Shown: piece by piece, positions 35,504 to 44,824 of the stretch
How positions within the stretch are numbered: the first letter of the stretch is position 1
How the letters are laid out: the number at the start of each line of letters is the position of its first letter
DNA from: Clostridia bacterium
GTDB taxonomy: Bacteria; Bacillota; Clostridia; Oscillospirales; CAG-272
Assembly (NCBI GenBank): GCA_017483305.1
Contig: JAFULC010000052.1
Location: 1 to 63,812, forward strand
Direction of reading: 5' to 3'
Length of the DNA stretch: 63,812 nt
Program-made: the position numbers and the translations under genes
Notes under the pieces: generated by a model
What the model saw: only the letters and a program-made list of their open reading frames with translations
The model's database searches: none
What the model was told of the DNA's origin: nothing

Positions 35504-36559
35504 TTACTTTGCCACGGAGGTGTCCTCTGCCGCCTTTTTCTCGGCCTCGAGCTTCTCCTCGGCGTATTTTGCCGCATCTGCGGCTATTATATCGACAACA
35601 TTCTTATTTACACAGCTTATTGCCTGACGGATAGCGCTTGCAAACGCCTTTGCATTCGATGAGCCGTGTGCCTTGATGACGGTCTTGGAAAGTCCGAGAA
35701 TGGGTGCGCCACCGTGCTCACTGACGTCAAACTTTTTCTTGAAGCGCTTGAGCTTTTTCTTAACGAACAGATATGCAAGCACACCGCCAAGACCGCTTCC
35801 GAAGATGCTCTTGAGCTCCCCCGACATAAGCTTGCCCATTCCCTCCATAGCCTTGAGGGTCACGTTGCCTGTAAATCCGTCGGTCACTGCAACGTCACAT
35901 TCGCCTGTCGCAAGACCGTTGCCCTCGACGTTGCCTATAAAATTGATCCTCTTATTTTCCTTGAGCTTTACATAGGTGCTCTGCTGGAGCTCGGTGCCCT
36001 TATGCTCCTCAGCTCCGTTATTCAGAAGCGCAACGCGGGGCTCGTCTATACCGTATATTGCCTTCATATACGCGCTTCCCATCATTGCGAAGCCGACCAT
36101 ATAGTCCTCGTTGGGCTTGACGCTCGCGCCCGAATCGATGAGCATAAAGGGAGCGCTGAGCGGCATTATCGCGCCGATTCCCGCTCTTTGTATGCCCTTG
36201 ACTCGCTTGACGATAAGGGTCGCACCCGTAAAGAGCGCTCCCGTGTTTCCGCAGCTGACCAGAGCATCTCCCTCGCCTGCCGCAAGCATCTGAAGCGAAA
36301 GTCCCAAAGAAGATCCCTTCTTCTCCTTCATGACCGCCATAGGCTCGTCCTCCATCGTAAGAACGAGGTCGGTATGTCTGATCTGGCAGCCCGAGATATC
36401 TATCTTATGCTCTGCCGCGGTCTTGCCGATCACGGTCTCGTCGCCGACAAGGATATATTCAACTCCCCTGGAATAGGGCTGCTTTAGCGCCTGATCTATA
36501 CCAAGCAGGGTCTCCACGGGGGCGTTATCCCCGCTCATTACGTCAATTATGATCTTCAT
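35504..36559 (-). CDS. plsX: phosphate acyltransferase PlsX
   Basis: A 351-residue enzyme that makes acyl-phosphate from acyl-ACP for phospholipid synthesis. Motifs: [12 protein letters not shown] at the start, [29 protein letters not shown], and [24 protein letters not shown] and [11 protein letters not shown] in the C-terminal half are typical. It overlaps trmFO by 17 bases. In many bacteria acpP follows plsX before rnc; here it is absent. Confidence 0.96.
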   Translation of the reverse strand: MKIIIDVMSGDNAPVETLLGIDQALKQPYSRGVEYILVGDETVIGKTAAEHKIDISGCQIRHTDLVLTMEDEPMAVMKEKKGSSLGLSLQMLAAGEGDALVSCGNTGALFTGATLIVKRVKGIQRAGIGAIMPLSAPFMLIDSGASVKPNEDYMVGFAMMGSAYMKAIYGIDEPRVALLNNGAEEHKGTELQQSTYVKLKENKRINFIGNVEGNGLATGECDVAVTDGFTGNVTLKAMEGMGKLMSGELKSIFGSGLGGVLAYLFVKKKLKRFKKKFDVSEHGGAPILGLSKTVIKAHGSSNAKAFASAIRQAISCVNKNVVDIIAADAAKYAEEKLEAEKKAAEDTSVAK

Positions 36560-37934
36560 TGTTGCTTTCCTTTTCGGTTTGTTTTTTGCACCCCTCGGTG
36601 CCAAGCCGCGCGCAATATTCCTCAAGCGCCTCGAGCGCTCTCGCGGCAACGACCTCGTACTTGGCGATCTTTCCGCCCTTTACTCGCTTTTCAAGCGGCT
36701 CGACTATGCCGAAGTTTGCATTCATCGGAACGAAGCTTCCGCTGACGTTTCCGGTGCTGATATAATGCGACATCGCGCCTATCATAGTCGTTCTCGGGAA
36801 GACTGTGCTCTCCTCGCCAAGTGCTCTTGCCACCGCGTTGACTCCCGCGACGAAGCCCGAGCCGGTCGATTCTATATATCCCTCAACTCCGGTCATCTGA
36901 CCTGCGAAAAATATGTTTTTATTGCTTCGCATCGAATAGTCGGCATCGAGATATTTCGGTGAATCGATATAAGTATTTCTATGCATAATGCCGTAGCGCA
37001 GAAATTCGGCGTTTTCAAGTCCGGGGATCATTCCGAATACGCGCTTTTGCTCGGGGAATGCGAGGTGAGTCTGAAAGCCGACGAGATTATACATTGTGCC
37101 CTCGGCGTTCTCCTTGCGGAGCTGAACCACCGCGTACGCCTCCTCGCCCGTTCTCTTATCCACAAGTCCGACCGGCTTGAGAGGTCCGTAGCGCAGCGTA
37201 TCGTATCCGCGCTTTGCCATTACTTCTACGGGCATACAGCCCTCAAACACCTTGAGCTCATTCTGCATCTCGCGGTCAAAATCCTTGATCTCGGCTTCTC
37301 TCGCGGTGATGAGCTCGGTATAAAACGCATCGTACTGCTCGCGTGTCATAGGACAGTTGAGGTAGTCGGCATCTCCCTTATCGTAGCGCGAAGCCGCATA
37401 GACTATATCCATATTCAAGCTTGAGGCGTCGACTATCGGTGCGGCGGCATCGAAAAAGTGAAGTCCCTCAAGACCGAGCGTTTTCTCTATATATTCTGCC
37501 ATCGGCTCGCTTGTGAGCGGTCCCGTTGCGATAACGGTGATGACACCGTCCTCGACCTCGGTGACCTCCTTTTCAACGATCTCAATATTGGGGTGATTCT
37601 TTATTTTATCGGTCACGTATTTTGAAAAAAGCTCTCTGTCCACCGCGAGCGCCGAGCCTGCGGGAACTCTCGTTGCATACGCTGCCTCCATAATGAGCGA
37701 ATCAAGGCGATATAGCTCCTCCTTGAGAAGTCCTACGGCGTTGGTCACTCTGTCCGAGCGGAAGGAGTTTGAGCAAACGAGCTCCGCAAAGCCCTCGTTA
37801 TGATGCGCGGGGGTATATTTTTGGGGCTTCATTTCAAAAAGTCTTACGTGCAGTCCTCTTTTGGCGATCTGCCAAGCCGCCTCGCAGCCTGCAAGTCCCG
37901 CGCCGTAGACGTTTATCGTTTTTGTGTTTTCCAT
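36543..37934 (-). CDS. trmFO: methylenetetrahydrofolate-tRNA-(uracil-5-)-methyltransferase
   Basis: A 463-residue folate- and FAD-dependent enzyme that makes ribothymidine at position 54 of tRNA. The N-terminal FAD-binding motif is [31 protein letters not shown] and [24 protein letters not shown] are family signatures, as is [17 protein letters not shown]. It follows topA in the Firmicutes order dprA-topA-trmFO. Confidence 0.96.
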   Translation of the reverse strand: MENTKTINVYGAGLAGCEAAWQIAKRGLHVRLFEMKPQKYTPAHHNEGFAELVCSNSFRSDRVTNAVGLLKEELYRLDSLIMEAAYATRVPAGSALAVDRELFSKYVTDKIKNHPNIEIVEKEVTEVEDGVITVIATGPLTSEPMAEYIEKTLGLEGLHFFDAAAPIVDASSLNMDIVYAASRYDKGDADYLNCPMTREQYDAFYTELITAREAEIKDFDREMQNELKVFEGCMPVEVMAKRGYDTLRYGPLKPVGLVDKRTGEEAYAVVQLRKENAEGTMYNLVGFQTHLAFPEQKRVFGMIPGLENAEFLRYGIMHRNTYIDSPKYLDADYSMRSNKNIFFAGQMTGVEGYIESTGSGFVAGVNAVARALGEESTVFPRTTMIGAMSHYISTGNVSGSFVPMNANFGIVEPLEKRVKGGKIAKYEVVAARALEALEEYCARLGTEGCKKQTEKESNNEDHN

Positions 37935-37958
37935 TATTTATCCTGAATCAAGATTTAA

Positions 37959-40268
37959 TTAATTTTCTTCTCCGTCTGCCTTTTCGGTCTCGACGTAGGG
38001 CTCGCTGTATCCGCACTTCTCATCGTGGCAGATAAGCAACGCTTTTCCCTTTTTGCGGAAAAGGGTCTTGCCGCACTGAGGACAGCTCTTGGCTACCGGC
38101 ATATCCCAGGACGAGAAGTTACACTCGGGATATCTTTCGCATCCGTAGAACACGGTTCTGCTTCTGCTGTATCTGGTAACTATCTTCGCGCCGCATTCGG
38201 GACAGGGCACGCCGACCTCCTTGGTTCTCTGCTTGGTGTTCTTACAAGCGGGGTAATTAGCGCAAGCGTAGAACGAGCCGAATTTACCCGTTCTGAGCAC
38301 CATATCCGCACCGCACTTGTCGCACTTGAAGTCAGCCACGACGGTCTTCTTCTCTGCCGCCTTCTTTTCCTCTGCCTCAGCCGCCTCCTCGGGATTAGCT
38401 GCGGTAAGGGGCTTGGTATTGCGGCATTTGGGGTAGTTGGGGCAAGCGGCAAATTTTCCGAATCTGCCGTTCTTGACGATCATTTTGCTTCCGCACTTAT
38501 CACATACGATGTCGGTCTCCTCAACGGGAATCTGGATGCTCTCGTTACCAAGCTTTTCGGTTGCCCTTTCAAGCTGTACCGAGAAATCCTTCCAGAAGTC
38601 TGCAAGCACCTCGTTTAAGGTCAGCTCCGACTTTTCGATCGCGTCGAGCTTATTTTCCATCTCCGCGGTGAACTCGTAGTCGACTATGCTATCGAAGTTC
38701 TCGCGCATAAGCTTGGTGGTTATCTCGCCCAGAGGGGTGGGCACGAGCGACTTGTTCTTGCCCTCTCTCTTGACGTAGTTTCTCGAAATTATGGTAGTAA
38801 TGGTCGACTCAAAGGTACTGGGACGTCCGATTCCCTTTTCCTTGAGGAACTGAACGAGCGAGCCCTCGTTGAAACGGGCAGGCGGCTCGGTAAAATGCTT
38901 TGCGGGATCGATTTTGTCGGAGGCAAGCTTCTCGCCCTCGGAAAGCGCGGGGATCTTGGCGTTCTTCTGCTCGTCTCCCTCCTGAGTGCTCTCCTCTACG
39001 CTCTCCTCATACACTGCCATATATCCGGGGAACGTAACGGTATATCCGCCCGTGCGGAAGATATAGCCTGCCGATTCTACCTCGACGTTAAGGGTTGCAA
39101 GGGTCGCCGCCTCCATCTGACTTGCGACGAATCTGTCCCAGATAAGCTTATAGAGCTTATACTGATCTGCCGACAGATAGGACTTTATCTTCTTGGGCTC
39201 GAGGGTGACGTTGGAGGGACGGATCGCCTCGTGCGCATCCTGGATGCCCGATTCGGATTTAAAGGTTCTGGGCTCGGCGGTGTTATACTTGTCGCCGAAT
39301 TTTTCTGCGATATACGCTCTGGTAGCGTCCTGAGCCTCGGCGGAAACACGGAGAGAGTCGGTACGCATATAGGTGATAAGACCCTGAACGCCGCCGTTCT
39401 CGCTTCCGATGTTGATACCCTCGTAAAGCTCCTGAGCGACTCTCATCGTTCTCTGAAGCTGGAAGCCGAGCTTTCTGTATCCCTCCTGCTGAAGCGTGGA
39501 GGTGTTAAAGGGAGGACGGGGTGCTTTATGACGGGTCGAGCGCTTGACCGACTTAACGGTAAACTGACCGCCCTCGATCGCGTTTACGACCTTCATTGCG
39601 TCTGCCTCGTTGCAAAGCTCGATCTTGCCGTGCTCATCGCCGAAGAAGCGCACCGTGAAGGGTACTCCCTCGCCCGAGACGAGCGTGACCTCGATGGTCC
39701 AATACTCAACGGGAACGAAGCTCTTGATCTCCTCCTCGCGCTCGACGATGATCTTTGTCGCTACCGACTGAACTCTTCCTGCGCTGAGTCCGCTCTTGAC
39801 GTTCTTCCAAAGCAGAGGCGAGATCTTATATCCTACGATTCGGTCAAGGATTCTTCTTGCCTGCTGGGCGTCTACAAGGCTCATATCGATGTTGCGGGGC
39901 TTTTTGATCGCCGCCTTGACCACGCTCTTGGTGATCTCGTTGAAGGTGACTCTCTGCGTCTTTTCGATCGGTATTCCGAGTGCTGTCGCAAGATGCCACG
40001 AGATAGCCTCTCCCTCACGGTCAGGGTCGGTTGCGAGATATATTTTGGTTGCGTGCTTTGCTTCCTTCTTGATCTCCTTGATTATATCGCCTTTGCCGCG
40101 GATGTTGATATAATGAGCCTCGAAATTATTGTCAATATCAACGCCGAGGGTGGATTTGGGCAGGTCACGGACGTGTCCTACCGATGCGATGACCTTATAG
40201 TTTGAGCCAAGATAGCTCTTTACGGTATTTGCTTTGGAGGGTGACTCCATTATTACAAGGTTTGCCAT
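37959..40268 (-). CDS. topA: DNA topoisomerase I
   Basis: A 769-residue type IA topoisomerase that relaxes negative supercoils. The Toprim domain shows VIMESPSKANTVKSYLG and ATDPDREGEAISWH. The active-site Tyr is in GLITYMRTDSLRVS. Four cysteine modules of the topoisomerase zinc-ribbon type end the protein: CDKCGSKM, CDKCGADM, CPECGAKI and CPQCGKTL, the last two more degenerate. It starts 23 bases after dprA. Confidence 0.97.
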   Translation of the reverse strand: MANLVIMESPSKANTVKSYLGSNYKVIASVGHVRDLPKSTLGVDIDNNFEAHYINIRGKGDIIKEIKKEAKHATKIYLATDPDREGEAISWHLATALGIPIEKTQRVTFNEITKSVVKAAIKKPRNIDMSLVDAQQARRILDRIVGYKISPLLWKNVKSGLSAGRVQSVATKIIVEREEEIKSFVPVEYWTIEVTLVSGEGVPFTVRFFGDEHGKIELCNEADAMKVVNAIEGGQFTVKSVKRSTRHKAPRPPFNTSTLQQEGYRKLGFQLQRTMRVAQELYEGINIGSENGGVQGLITYMRTDSLRVSAEAQDATRAYIAEKFGDKYNTAEPRTFKSESGIQDAHEAIRPSNVTLEPKKIKSYLSADQYKLYKLIWDRFVASQMEAATLATLNVEVESAGYIFRTGGYTVTFPGYMAVYEESVEESTQEGDEQKNAKIPALSEGEKLASDKIDPAKHFTEPPARFNEGSLVQFLKEKGIGRPSTFESTITTIISRNYVKREGKNKSLVPTPLGEITTKLMRENFDSIVDYEFTAEMENKLDAIEKSELTLNEVLADFWKDFSVQLERATEKLGNESIQIPVEETDIVCDKCGSKMIVKNGRFGKFAACPNYPKCRNTKPLTAANPEEAAEAEEKKAAEKKTVVADFKCDKCGADMVLRTGKFGSFYACANYPACKNTKQRTKEVGVPCPECGAKIVTRYSRSRTVFYGCERYPECNFSSWDMPVAKSCPQCGKTLFRKKGKALLICHDEKCGYSEPYVETEKADGEEN

Positions 40269-40291
40269 TAAAAAATATATATCCTTTCAAA

Positions 40292-41641
40292 TTATCTTCG
40301 TATGTAAAGTGCTCCGGGGAGGGAGGAAACGAGTCCCTTGATCTCCAGCACGGTGAGTGCCGAGATGACCTCTCCGAGTGCGAAGCCTGTTTTGGTCAGG
40401 TAATCGACGGTGACCGCTCTGTCAAGTGGCATTTCGTCAAATACGCGCCTTTGCTTTTCGCTGAGCTTTTCAAGCGCCTTTTTCGAGTTATCTCCGCCGC
40501 CCCTTTCGGGTGTGGGGGGAGCATCGTGGTGCTTTATCTGTATTGTACTTTCTTTTTTCTCCGTTTCTTTGTGCTCATCACGCTTCGTATCCTTGCGGGC
40601 AAACGGAGTTTTCTTTTTGCCCCCAACCTTGTGAAGACTGTCAAAGCCGTCCTGCTTTTTTGGCGTGGGGGTATAGACTCTGACCGCAACGCCCATGCTT
40701 TGCACAATCTTGCCGTCAAATTCCGAGCGAGCCTCGGAGCTTATCATTTTCTGGACGTCGAGAAGGTCGCGGTAGATAAACATATAGTTTCGTATGATAT
40801 CGTTTCCGCACATGACCGCTTGCGCGCCGTCTCTGATGAGCATATTCGTGCCCGACGAGTTATCCGCGTCGATATTGGCAGGAACGGCGTATATATCCTT
40901 GCCCTGCAATATCGCGTTTTTGGCGGTTATCAAGGCTCCGCTTCCCTTGTCGGCGTCGACGACGACAGTTCCCTGACTAAGCCCGCTTATTATACGGTTT
41001 CTCATCGGGAAATTCGAGCCTCTCGGCTCGGTGGAGGGAGGATATTCGGTAATTACCGCTCCGTTTTCCTTGATTATCGATTCAAGCTTTTCGTGCTCCT
41101 TGGGATACACGACGTCGATGCCACAGCCAAGCACCGCAACGGTCTTTCCGCCCGCGGCAACTGCCGCACAGGATGCGATACCGTCTATTCCGAGCGCCAT
41201 TCCGCTCACGACGATCGCGCCCGACGAGGCGACCTCATAGGCTATTTTATACGCGGCTCTCATTCCGTATTCACTCATTTTGCGCGTGCCGACTATCGAT
41301 ATACAAAGGCTACGGTTGAAATTCGGGAGAGTGCCCGCGTAATAGAGCACGACCGGAGGATTTTTCAGACTGCGCAGGCTTGCGGGATAGTCGTATCCGT
41401 CGTAGGTGAGCAGACCGACGCTTGCGCTCTGGCAATAGTTGATTATCTTCTTAGCGCCCTCAAGGTCTTTATTTGAAAGCTTTTCAGCGAGGTGCTCGCT
41501 GACTCCGAGCGCGCAGTATTTGTCGTAATCGGCGTCGTAGATCTCGTCGATAGAGGCGAATTTCTCCACAAGCGTGAGCACCTCGGAGCTTCCCTGACCG
41601 CAGATCTCGCTGAGCCATATCCATTTTAAAGCGTTACTCAT
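40292..41641 (-). CDS. dprA: DNA processing protein DprA
   Basis: A 449-residue single-strand DNA-binding protein that loads RecA during transformation. The Rossmann core shows ISIVGTRKMSEYGMRAA, VSGMALGIDGIA and VAVLGCGIDVVYP. A Lys/Glu-rich linker of roughly 60 residues leads to a C-terminal winged-helix domain. The linker makes it longer than typical DprA (about 360). It overlaps the methyltransferase gene by eight bases. Confidence 0.94.
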   Translation of the reverse strand: MSNALKWIWLSEICGQGSSEVLTLVEKFASIDEIYDADYDKYCALGVSEHLAEKLSNKDLEGAKKIINYCQSASVGLLTYDGYDYPASLRSLKNPPVVLYYAGTLPNFNRSLCISIVGTRKMSEYGMRAAYKIAYEVASSGAIVVSGMALGIDGIASCAAVAAGGKTVAVLGCGIDVVYPKEHEKLESIIKENGAVITEYPPSTEPRGSNFPMRNRIISGLSQGTVVVDADKGSGALITAKNAILQGKDIYAVPANIDADNSSGTNMLIRDGAQAVMCGNDIIRNYMFIYRDLLDVQKMISSEARSEFDGKIVQSMGVAVRVYTPTPKKQDGFDSLHKVGGKKKTPFARKDTKRDEHKETEKKESTIQIKHHDAPPTPERGGGDNSKKALEKLSEKQRRVFDEMPLDRAVTVDYLTKTGFALGEVISALTVLEIKGLVSSLPGALYIRR

Positions 41642-42494
41642 AATGCTTACCTCCGCTCTTTTGCGAGCCGAAAAATTCCCAGACGAGAACTGCCGCGGCA
41701 GTTGCCGCGTTCAGTGACTCCACGCGGTCTGACATAGGAATGAACACGGTCCTGCCGCACGCGGCTATCGCCTCACAGCTAAGTCCGTGACCCTCGTTGC
41801 CTATGACGACACAGTCGCCCTCTGCGACCGCAAATTCGCCGAGCCTCTGCGCTTCTCTGTTGAGCGCGGCGGCAAAAACACGTCTGCCCGAAACAGACAG
41901 ATTCCTTATAGCACAAGGAAGATCCGCAACCTTATCCACCTTCGTCGAAAAGAGCGTACCCATCGATGCGCGGACGGTTTTGGAGCTATATATATCGGCG
42001 CAGTCCTTGCTCATAACGATGCGGTCGACTCCAAAGGCGGCGGCGACTCTTATGATCGCGCCTACGTTTTGTGGGTCTCGTACCGACTCTAAAAGCAAGA
42101 TCTTTTCACTTTTACCGATGCTTTTGAAGAACTCTGCATCACGCTCACAATGCGTATCTTCGGCATATTTCGCCACGCAGATAACTCCCTCGGGAGCTTG
42201 CTCCTCCGAAAGCTTATCAAAGACCGACGACTCTACCCTTATCACCTTACAGTTTATATCTGTTTCCTTTACTCCGTAAAGCTTTTCCGCCTTTTCGAGC
42301 ACTGCTCTCTCTTCGCTTTCGTCCATCAGCAAAAAGTCGAGCTCAAGTCCCTTTTTGACCGCCTCACAAAGAAGCTTCACACCGTCAAAGCGGAACTTTT
42401 TTTCATTTTCTCTGTTCTTTTTACTCGCCAGACCCCGAGCGAGACTGACGTATTTATTCTGCGAAGATGTTACAGTTTCCCTGATCATTTCCAT
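41634..42494 (-). CDS. SpoU/TrmH family RNA 2'-O-methyltransferase
   Basis: A 286-residue SPOUT enzyme. The N-terminal substrate-binding domain (RFDGVKLLCEAV) is followed by the knotted catalytic domain: LESVRDPQNVGAIIRVAAAFG (shortened in reading to its core NVGAIIR), VIGNEGHGL and IPMSDRVESLNAATAAAVL. It probably methylates ribose in 23S rRNA or tRNA; RlmB and TrmH-like assignments cannot be told apart here. The ribosome site is AAGGAGG. Confidence 0.9.
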   Translation of the reverse strand: MEMIRETVTSSQNKYVSLARGLASKKNRENEKKFRFDGVKLLCEAVKKGLELDFLLMDESEERAVLEKAEKLYGVKETDINCKVIRVESSVFDKLSEEQAPEGVICVAKYAEDTHCERDAEFFKSIGKSEKILLLESVRDPQNVGAIIRVAAAFGVDRIVMSKDCADIYSSKTVRASMGTLFSTKVDKVADLPCAIRNLSVSGRRVFAAALNREAQRLGEFAVAEGDCVVIGNEGHGLSCEAIAACGRTVFIPMSDRVESLNAATAAAVLVWEFFGSQKSGGKHYE

Positions 42495-42611
42495 ATTTAA
42501 TCAGCCTCCTTTTCGGGTAATTTCATGCCATTTTTTGCCTTGAATGGCAGTTTTTAGGTCGCAAAAAATCAAATAAGCGAGCTTTTCGACCAAAAATATT
42601 TATCCCTATCT

Positions 42612-42650
42612 ATGACAAAAACCCAGTAATATCCATTACCGGGTTTTGTA
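42612..42650 (-). terminator. terminator of the infC-rpmI-rplT operon
   Basis: On the minus strand AAAACCCGGTAAT pairs with ATTACTGGGTTTT around GGAT, with Ts after it, directly behind the rplT stop. Confidence 0.9.
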
Positions 42651-42661
42651 TTGGGTTAAGA

Positions 42662-43015
42662 TCAGAGAGCTGCCTTTGCCTGCTCTGCGAGAGCTGCGAA
42701 AGCTGCCTTGTCGGATACTGCAAGCTCTGCGAGCATCTTTCTGTTAAGAGTGATGCCTGCCTTCTTGAGTCCGTTCATAAAGGTAGAGTAGTTCATACCG
42801 CATACCTTTGCCTGTGCGGAGATTCTGGTGATCCAGAGTCTTCTCATATCTCTCTTCTTGAGCTTACGGCCTGCAAATGCATAGTTGCCGCTCTTCATTA
42901 CGGCTTGCTTAGCCATCTTGAAGTGCTTGGATTTTGCACCCCAGTAGCCCTTCGCTGCCTTCAATACTTTATTTCTTCTCTTGCGCGTCATCATCGCGCC
43001 CTTAACTCTTGCCAT
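42662..43015 (-). CDS. rplT: 50S ribosomal protein L20
   Basis: A 117-residue ribosomal protein needed for early 50S assembly and for autorepression of its own operon. Typical features: [23 protein letters not shown], here split for length, then [16 protein letters not shown] and the C-terminal domain [16 protein letters not shown]. It is third in the infC-rpmI-rplT operon. Confidence 0.98.
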   Translation of the reverse strand: MARVKGAMMTRKRRNKVLKAAKGYWGAKSKHFKMAKQAVMKSGNYAFAGRKLKKRDMRRLWITRISAQAKVCGMNYSTFMNGLKKAGITLNRKMLAELAVSDKAAFAALAEQAKAAL

Positions 43016-43047
43016 TTTTTCTCTTTCCTTTCTCGATTACACTAAAA

Positions 43048-43242
43048 TTACTTCTGGATCAGAATTCTGATGTTGGGTGCCATTGCTTCGCTCATGATCG
43101 CTCCGCTGCGAAGGTGTCTCTTTCTCTTCTGTGTCTTAAGACCCAGGTTGTGACGGTGGTGGCAGTGGTTCATTTTTACCTTTCCTGTGCCGGTAACCGA
43201 AAATCTCTTGGCAGAAGCCTTATGTGTCTTGACTTTTCCCAT
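43048..43242 (-). CDS. rpmI: 50S ribosomal protein L35
   Basis: A 64-residue basic ribosomal protein: KVKTHKASAKRFSVTGTGK, then HNLGLKTQKRKRHLR. The length and order between infC and rplT are standard. Confidence 0.98.
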   Translation of the reverse strand: MGKVKTHKASAKRFSVTGTGKVKMNHCHHRHNLGLKTQKRKRHLRSGAIMSEAMAPNIRILIQK

Positions 43243-43278
43243 TTTTATATACTCCTTATACTAAAAAATTTACAAATA

Positions 43279-43815
43279 TTATTTGGATGATTTGGTGTTG
43301 ATGGGGGTAACTACCATACTCATGATACGTCCGTCAACCGCGGGCTTTTTATCAACCGTTCCCACCTCAGAGCAGAAATCTGCAAATCTGTCGATGATCT
43401 CGCGTCCGATCGCCATGTGGCTCATTTCTCTTCCGCGGAATCTCATAACCACGCGAACCTTGTTGCCTGCCTCGAGGAACTTACGTGCCTGCTTTGCCTT
43501 GGTTTCAAAGTCGTGCGTGTCGATACGGGGAGAAAGCTGGATCTCCTTGAGCTCGACTGTCTGCTGCTTCTTCTTTGCTTCCTTCTCACGCTTTTCGCGC
43601 TCGAAACGGAACTTTCCGAAGTCCATGATCTTACACACGGGGGGATTTGCCTGTGCGGACATAAGACAAAGGTCGAGACCCTTATCGTACGCCATTTTGA
43701 GTGCGCTGTCGGAACTCATGATTCCAAGCTGCTCGCCGTCGGAGCCGATCACTCTGACCTGGGGGAAGTTTATCGCCTCGTTGATAAGAGTGTCTTTTGA
43801 GTTGTTTGCTGCTAT
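43279..43815 (-). CDS. infC: translation initiation factor IF-3, ATA start
   Basis: A 178-residue factor that keeps ribosomal subunits apart and proofreads the start codon. The N-domain starts DTLINEAINFPQVRVIG, the linker is KKKQQTVELKEIQLSP, and the C-domain has KVRVVMRFRGREMSH. No ATG, GTG or TTG fits: GGAGGTG lies nine bases before an ATA at 43813-43815, exactly where family members begin. IF-3 genes are known to use AUU, AUA or AUC starts, through which IF-3 represses its own synthesis. Longer frames upstream cross the promoter and leader. Confidence 0.95.
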   Translation of the reverse strand: MAANNSKDTLINEAINFPQVRVIGSDGEQLGIMSSDSALKMAYDKGLDLCLMSAQANPPVCKIMDFGKFRFEREKREKEAKKKQQTVELKEIQLSPRIDTHDFETKAKQARKFLEAGNKVRVVMRFRGREMSHMAIGREIIDRFADFCSEVGTVDKKPAVDGRIMSMVVTPINTKSSK

Positions 43816-43999
43816 GGGTACACACCTCCATTTAATTTGAATATGTATGGTTTTATAATATTTGTCGCTTTGAAGGCGAAAAAAATCGCCGGACGAAAAG
43901 TCCCGCGAGCATAGTTTTCCGACAGTCAGGAGTCGGATCTGAAAACTATTGACCGAGCGCGCTCTTGCGGCTGGGTGGAAGCGGTACTTCTCTTTGTTC
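43816..43999 (-). promoter_or_regulatory. infC operon leader (possible L20-type leader)
   Basis: About 180 nt of 5' UTR between promoter and infC. ATAGTTTTC and GAAAACTAT form a stem with an inner CCGAC/GTCGG pairing. A GGCGA-T7-TCGCC hairpin follows, then GGAGGTG. Firmicutes infC-rpmI-rplT operons are commonly controlled by L20 binding or attenuation in this place; which applies here is inference. Confidence 0.55.
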
Positions 44000-44005
44000 C
44001 CGAGT

Positions 44006-44034
44006 ATTATAGCACAAAAGATCGGGGTTGTCAA
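44006..44034 (-). promoter_or_regulatory. sigma-A promoter of infC-rpmI-rplT
   Basis: TTGACA (44029-44034) and TATAAT (44006-44011) on the minus strand, spacer 17. Confidence 0.93.
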
Positions 44035-44098
44035 TAGGGTTTTGAAAAATTTTTCGTTTTTTTTGAAAAAGCCTACAAAAATTGTTTGTAGAAAAGAG

Positions 44099-44140
44099 GT
44101 GTTCATTTTCTGCCAACAGCGGCAGAAAAGAAATGAACAC
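44099..44140 (-). terminator. long hairpin upstream of the infC promoter
   Basis: GTGTTCATTT and TTCTGCC pair with GGCAGAA and AATGAACAC, with a small bulge. On the minus strand CTCTTTTCT follows. It could end transcripts coming from the promoter at 44322-44350. Confidence 0.6.
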
Positions 44141-44188
44141 TTTCTCCGCATCAGCCGCCTTCTAAAACATTTCTTTCAACTTTCTTTA

Positions 44189-44315
44189 GAAAAAAGAAAG
44201 CACAACCTGCGTTTTCATTGCGGCAAGGATATCATAAGATTGATATTTCGCAGAAAACATGCACGGTTGTGCAGGATAAATAAAGCGTCGGCGCGGATCC
44301 GACACTTCATTCGGG
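44189..44315 (-). ncRNA. candidate small RNA with own promoter and terminator
   Basis: On the minus strand a consensus promoter (44322-44350) would start an RNA of about 125 nt. It begins with a GTGTCGG/CCGACGC hairpin. A long rod follows: GCACAACC (44272-44265) with GGTTGTGC (44207-44200), then GTTTTC/GAAAAC, TGCG/CGCA and ATATCA/TGATAT. A TTTCTTTTTTC run ends it. No protein fits. It does not match the 6S, SRP, tmRNA or RNase P features I know. Confidence 0.6.
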
Positions 44316-44321
44316 AGTTTT

Positions 44322-44350
44322 ATTATACACCCTTTTGCGCGATTTGTAAA
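44322..44350 (-). promoter_or_regulatory. sigma-A promoter of the candidate small RNA
   Basis: TTTACA (44345-44350) and TATAAT (44322-44327) on the minus strand, spacer 17. Confidence 0.85.
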
Positions 44351-44475
44351 TAGCCATTTTGTACGATTTTTCGTCAAAAAATTCGTTAAAAAGCATAATG
44401 GTGAAAATTTCGGGCGTTTTGTCGTAGTCCTTTTTGGTTATTTTTACATATCGCCCATGTCGTAGTGGGGAGCGT

Positions 44476-44516
44476 CTATAAAGCGGATTTGAGAGCTCTC
44501 GAATACCGCTTTTTGT
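44476..44516 (+). terminator. terminator-like hairpin between infC and lon
   Basis: AAGCGG pairs with CCGCTT across the palindrome GAGAGCTCTC, followed by TTTTTG. No gene upstream on this strand is evident, so it may end a small transcript starting near 44406. Confidence 0.5.
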
Positions 44517-44575
44517 TAAACATATAATTAAATTGTAAAAATTCTTTGAAACGTATGGCTTTTTTGAAATTTTTA

Positions 44576-44584
44576 TGTTATAAT
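44576..44584 (+). promoter_or_regulatory. extended -10 promoter of lon
   Basis: TGTTATAAT is an extended -10 element; the -35 region is poor. It would give a 5' UTR of roughly 235 nt that includes leader copy B. No CIRCE or CtsR operator is visible. Confidence 0.55.
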
Positions 44585-44673
44585 AAGGGATATAATGAGA
44601 TAATTATACCATTGCCGCTGTCTTTTGCTCACAAGCGAGGATTTCGGCAGTTAAAAAATATATACGAGGTCTA

Positions 44674-44824
44674 GCGTGAAAGTTGCTTCCATCTAACAGT
44701 GAACTAATCTTTTTCACGCAGGAATTTTGCCTCGCCGGCAAAATTCATCGATTACTATTTGTGCCGCCACTGGGTTACCCGAAGAACTTTTGGGGTTCCC
44801 GTACGCGGCGGAATGGAGATTAAA
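44674..44824 (+). ncRNA. structured 5' leader, copy B (before lon)
   Basis: Helix 1: GCGTGAAA 44674-44681 with TTTCACGC 44712-44719, again 46 nt across. Helix 2: GAATTTTGCC 44722-44731 with GGCAAAATTC 44737-44746. Helix 3 begins TGCCGCC and closes with GCGGCGG but carries about 34 extra bases folding into an added hairpin (CCCGAA-GAAC-TTTTGGG). AATGGAGATT and the lon ATG follow. Confidence 0.75.

Noticed and set aside
43816-44151. A longer infC reading with an N-terminal extension
   Set aside because: The extension crosses a consensus promoter and structured leader and ends at a clear ribosome site placed for the ATA start.
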